From assembly GCA_014879345.1 (NCBI GenBank), contig JACSSI010000265.1, positions 1-6,781 on the forward strand: DNA of 6,781 nt. Reading direction: 5' to 3'. The notes beneath the pieces were generated by a model. The model saw nothing but the letters and a program-made list of their open reading frames with translations, searched no databases and was not told where the DNA came from. Numbering within the stretch: position 1 is the stretch's first letter; each line of letters starts with the position of its first letter. This stretch comes from Anaerolineae bacterium. Its GTDB lineage: Bacteria > Chloroflexota > Anaerolineae > Promineifilales > Promineifilaceae. Below are positions 5,930-6,781 of the stretch, piece by piece. Position numbers and translations under genes: made by a program.

Positions 5930-6781
5930 AAAATATGAACAAGTTGATTTAGCAGACCTGCCCCGGTTTACGGTTGAGGCGTTGGGTATTGAGACAAGTT
6001 ATTATGAGGTAGGGCGGCCGTTGACGCCGGTGGTTTCGACAGGCTCAACCACCGCGACAGGCTCAACCAACGGCCTGCGACAGGCTCAGACCTCGTCTAT
6101 TTTGAAAACCAACGGCCTGCGACGTGGCCTTCGACAAGCTCAGGCTACGTCGCAGGCCTCGTTGCCACCACAGAAACCAACCGTTTTGCTGCTTCATGGC
6201 ATGACCTCCTCTGGCGATGCCTACCGTGAACTCATGATTGCGCTCGCCGATGAGTATCACCTAATTGCCCCGGACATTCCCGGCTTTGGCTTTTCAGAGA
6301 TGACCACACCGTACACGCTGGAGCATTTGGTGGAATGGGTAGCGGCGTTTATAGATGCTCTGGAACTCGGTCAATGTCTGGTGGTGGGGCATTCTTTTGG
6401 CGGCGTGTTGGCCTCTCATTTTACAATGGCCTATCCCGAAGATGTGGTACGGCTGGTTTTGATTGCGCCTGCGTTGTTGTCGGCGCAAAAAGTGCCTGAT
6501 TTGGTCATGAAAGCAACCATTTCGTTGGGACTGGTCAGTCTCGGCACAACGATTTCACAGTCACGGCTGGTTGTGCCGTATCAGGTGAAGAGTGCTTTTT
6601 ACCAGCCAGAAAAACAACCGACGACAGTGTGGCAGCGCCGCATCCGTGATTATGACAATGCCCGGGCAACGGCCGTTGTGTTTCCAGCACTTGCTAACGG
6701 TTCTATTAAGAATTTGAGCAAAATTACGCACCCCACCTGCCTGATTTGGGGCGAGGATGATGCCGTTGTCCCCGCTGCGGA
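5913..6781 (+). CDS. Serine alpha/beta hydrolase, 3' end outside the window
   Basis: An open frame runs from ATG ATG at 5913/5916 to the window edge without a stop (289 codons visible). The fold is clear: VLLLHGMTSSG (91-101) is the oxyanion strand and loop, APDIPGFGFSE (119-129) follows, Ser161 in GHSFGG is the nucleophile, and Asp283 in WGEDDAVVP is the likely acid. The catalytic His must lie beyond the edge. It is related to the hydrolase domain of the preceding gene (both have HSFGG followed by LVLIA), so it may be a diverged paralogue. It overlaps that gene by 17 bases and presumably works in the same acyl or ester pathway; substrate unknown. Between YYEVGRP and PTVLLLHG, where relatives usually have only a few residues, about 45 low-complexity residues (41-85) are encoded by repeat DNA at 6033-6158, with TNGLR and GLRQAQ each occurring twice. 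The frame is kept, so the gene may still be functional. Confidence 0.85.
   Translation, partial: MMALFEKYEQVDLADLPRFTVEALGIETSYYEVGRPLTPVVSTGSTTATGSTNGLRQAQTSSILKTNGLRRGLRQAQATSQASLPPQKPTVLLLHGMTSSGDAYRELMIALADEYHLIAPDIPGFGFSEMTTPYTLEHLVEWVAAFIDALELGQCLVVGHSFGGVLASHFTMAYPEDVVRLVLIAPALLSAQKVPDLVMKATISLGLVSLGTTISQSRLVVPYQVKSAFYQPEKQPTTVWQRRIRDYDNARATAVVFPALANGSIKNLSKITHPTCLIWGEDDAVVPAA
6033..6068. repeat. Two tandem 18-bp repeats inside the second hydrolase gene
   Basis: The units 6033-6050 and 6051-6068 share the last 14 bases, CGACAGGCTCAACC, and differ at 4 positions, if any, among the first four. The length is a multiple of three, so the frame is preserved and the peptide STGST/ATGST is repeated. 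A third, partial version (GCGACAGGCTCA) lies at 6078-6089. Confidence 0.7.
6066..6123. repeat. 16-bp direct repeat, 42 bases apart
   Basis: ACCAACGGCCTGCGAC occurs at 6066-6081 and again at 6108-6123. The 42-base period equals 14 codons, so both copies encode TNGLR in the same frame. The second copy runs into the hairpin at 6114-6158. The arrangement suggests stepwise duplication or insertion of repeat units. Confidence 0.7.
6114..6158. repeat. Hairpin repeat inside the hydrolase gene (copy 2)
   Basis: GGCCTGCGACGT (6114-6125) and ACGTCGCAGGCC (6147-6158) are perfect 12-bp inverted repeats. Pairing continues with GGCCT (6126-6130) against AGGCT (6142-6146), including one G-T pair, leaving the 11-base loop TCGACAAGCTC. 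That gives a stem of about 17 bp. The 19-bp core equals that of 3375-3393. It is entirely within coding sequence and is translated. Confidence 0.8.

Noticed and set aside
6033..6092. CRISPR-like or tandem array from the 18-bp units
   Set aside because: Only two to three short units without spacers of constant length, and they lie within an open coding frame.
6063..6260. Minus-strand reading frame with a repeated SLSLSK-type peptide
   Set aside because: It is the reverse translation of the repeat DNA inside the second hydrolase gene and lies fully within that better supported gene.

Overview
The window appears to come from a bacterial chromosome of intermediate GC content. Chloroflexota (Anaerolineae/Caldilineae-like) is my best guess. 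It rests on the style of the proteins, the Gram-positive-type mannitol regulator, the FadD-like ligase fused to a hydrolase, and many short palindromic dispersed repeats. No rRNA or marker gene is present, so the assignment is inference only.

Left half (1-3079, minus strand): a mannitol phosphotransferase (PTS) module. mtlR (1523-3079) encodes a PRD-containing transcriptional regulator with HTH, PRD1, PRD2 and IIB-like domains. mtlA (174-1241) encodes a stand-alone membrane IIC permease without the IIB and IIA domains usually fused to it. The 281-bp gap between them holds a weak terminator-like hairpin, a second hairpin, a candidate MtlR-type operator overlapping a candidate promoter, and a long GC-rich hairpin in the presumed mtlA leader. 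Positions 1-173, beyond mtlA, are AT-rich and non-coding, with short direct repeats and nested inverted repeats.

Middle (3080-3409): a divergent intergenic region. It has a good sigma70-like promoter towards the right, a perfect -10 hexamer towards mtlR, a candidate operator, a 16-bp perfect palindrome and a short hairpin repeat ending 14 bases before the next start codon.

Right half (3410-6781, plus strand): a two-gene lipid/acyl-metabolism operon. The first gene encodes an 839-residue fusion of a serine alpha/beta hydrolase and a FadD-type long-chain acyl-CoA ligase. The second overlaps its end by 17 bases and encodes another serine alpha/beta hydrolase, cut off by the window edge. The likely theme is ester or thioester hydrolysis coupled to acyl-CoA formation; substrates cannot be read from sequence. 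The second hydrolase carries about 45 extra residues near its N-terminus that are encoded by repeat DNA, including a hairpin sharing a 19-bp core with the one upstream of the fusion gene.

Across the whole window the palindrome AACGGCCGTT occurs seven times, in coding sequence in all three reading frames and once between genes. I found no CRISPR array, tRNA, rRNA, transposase or phage gene.
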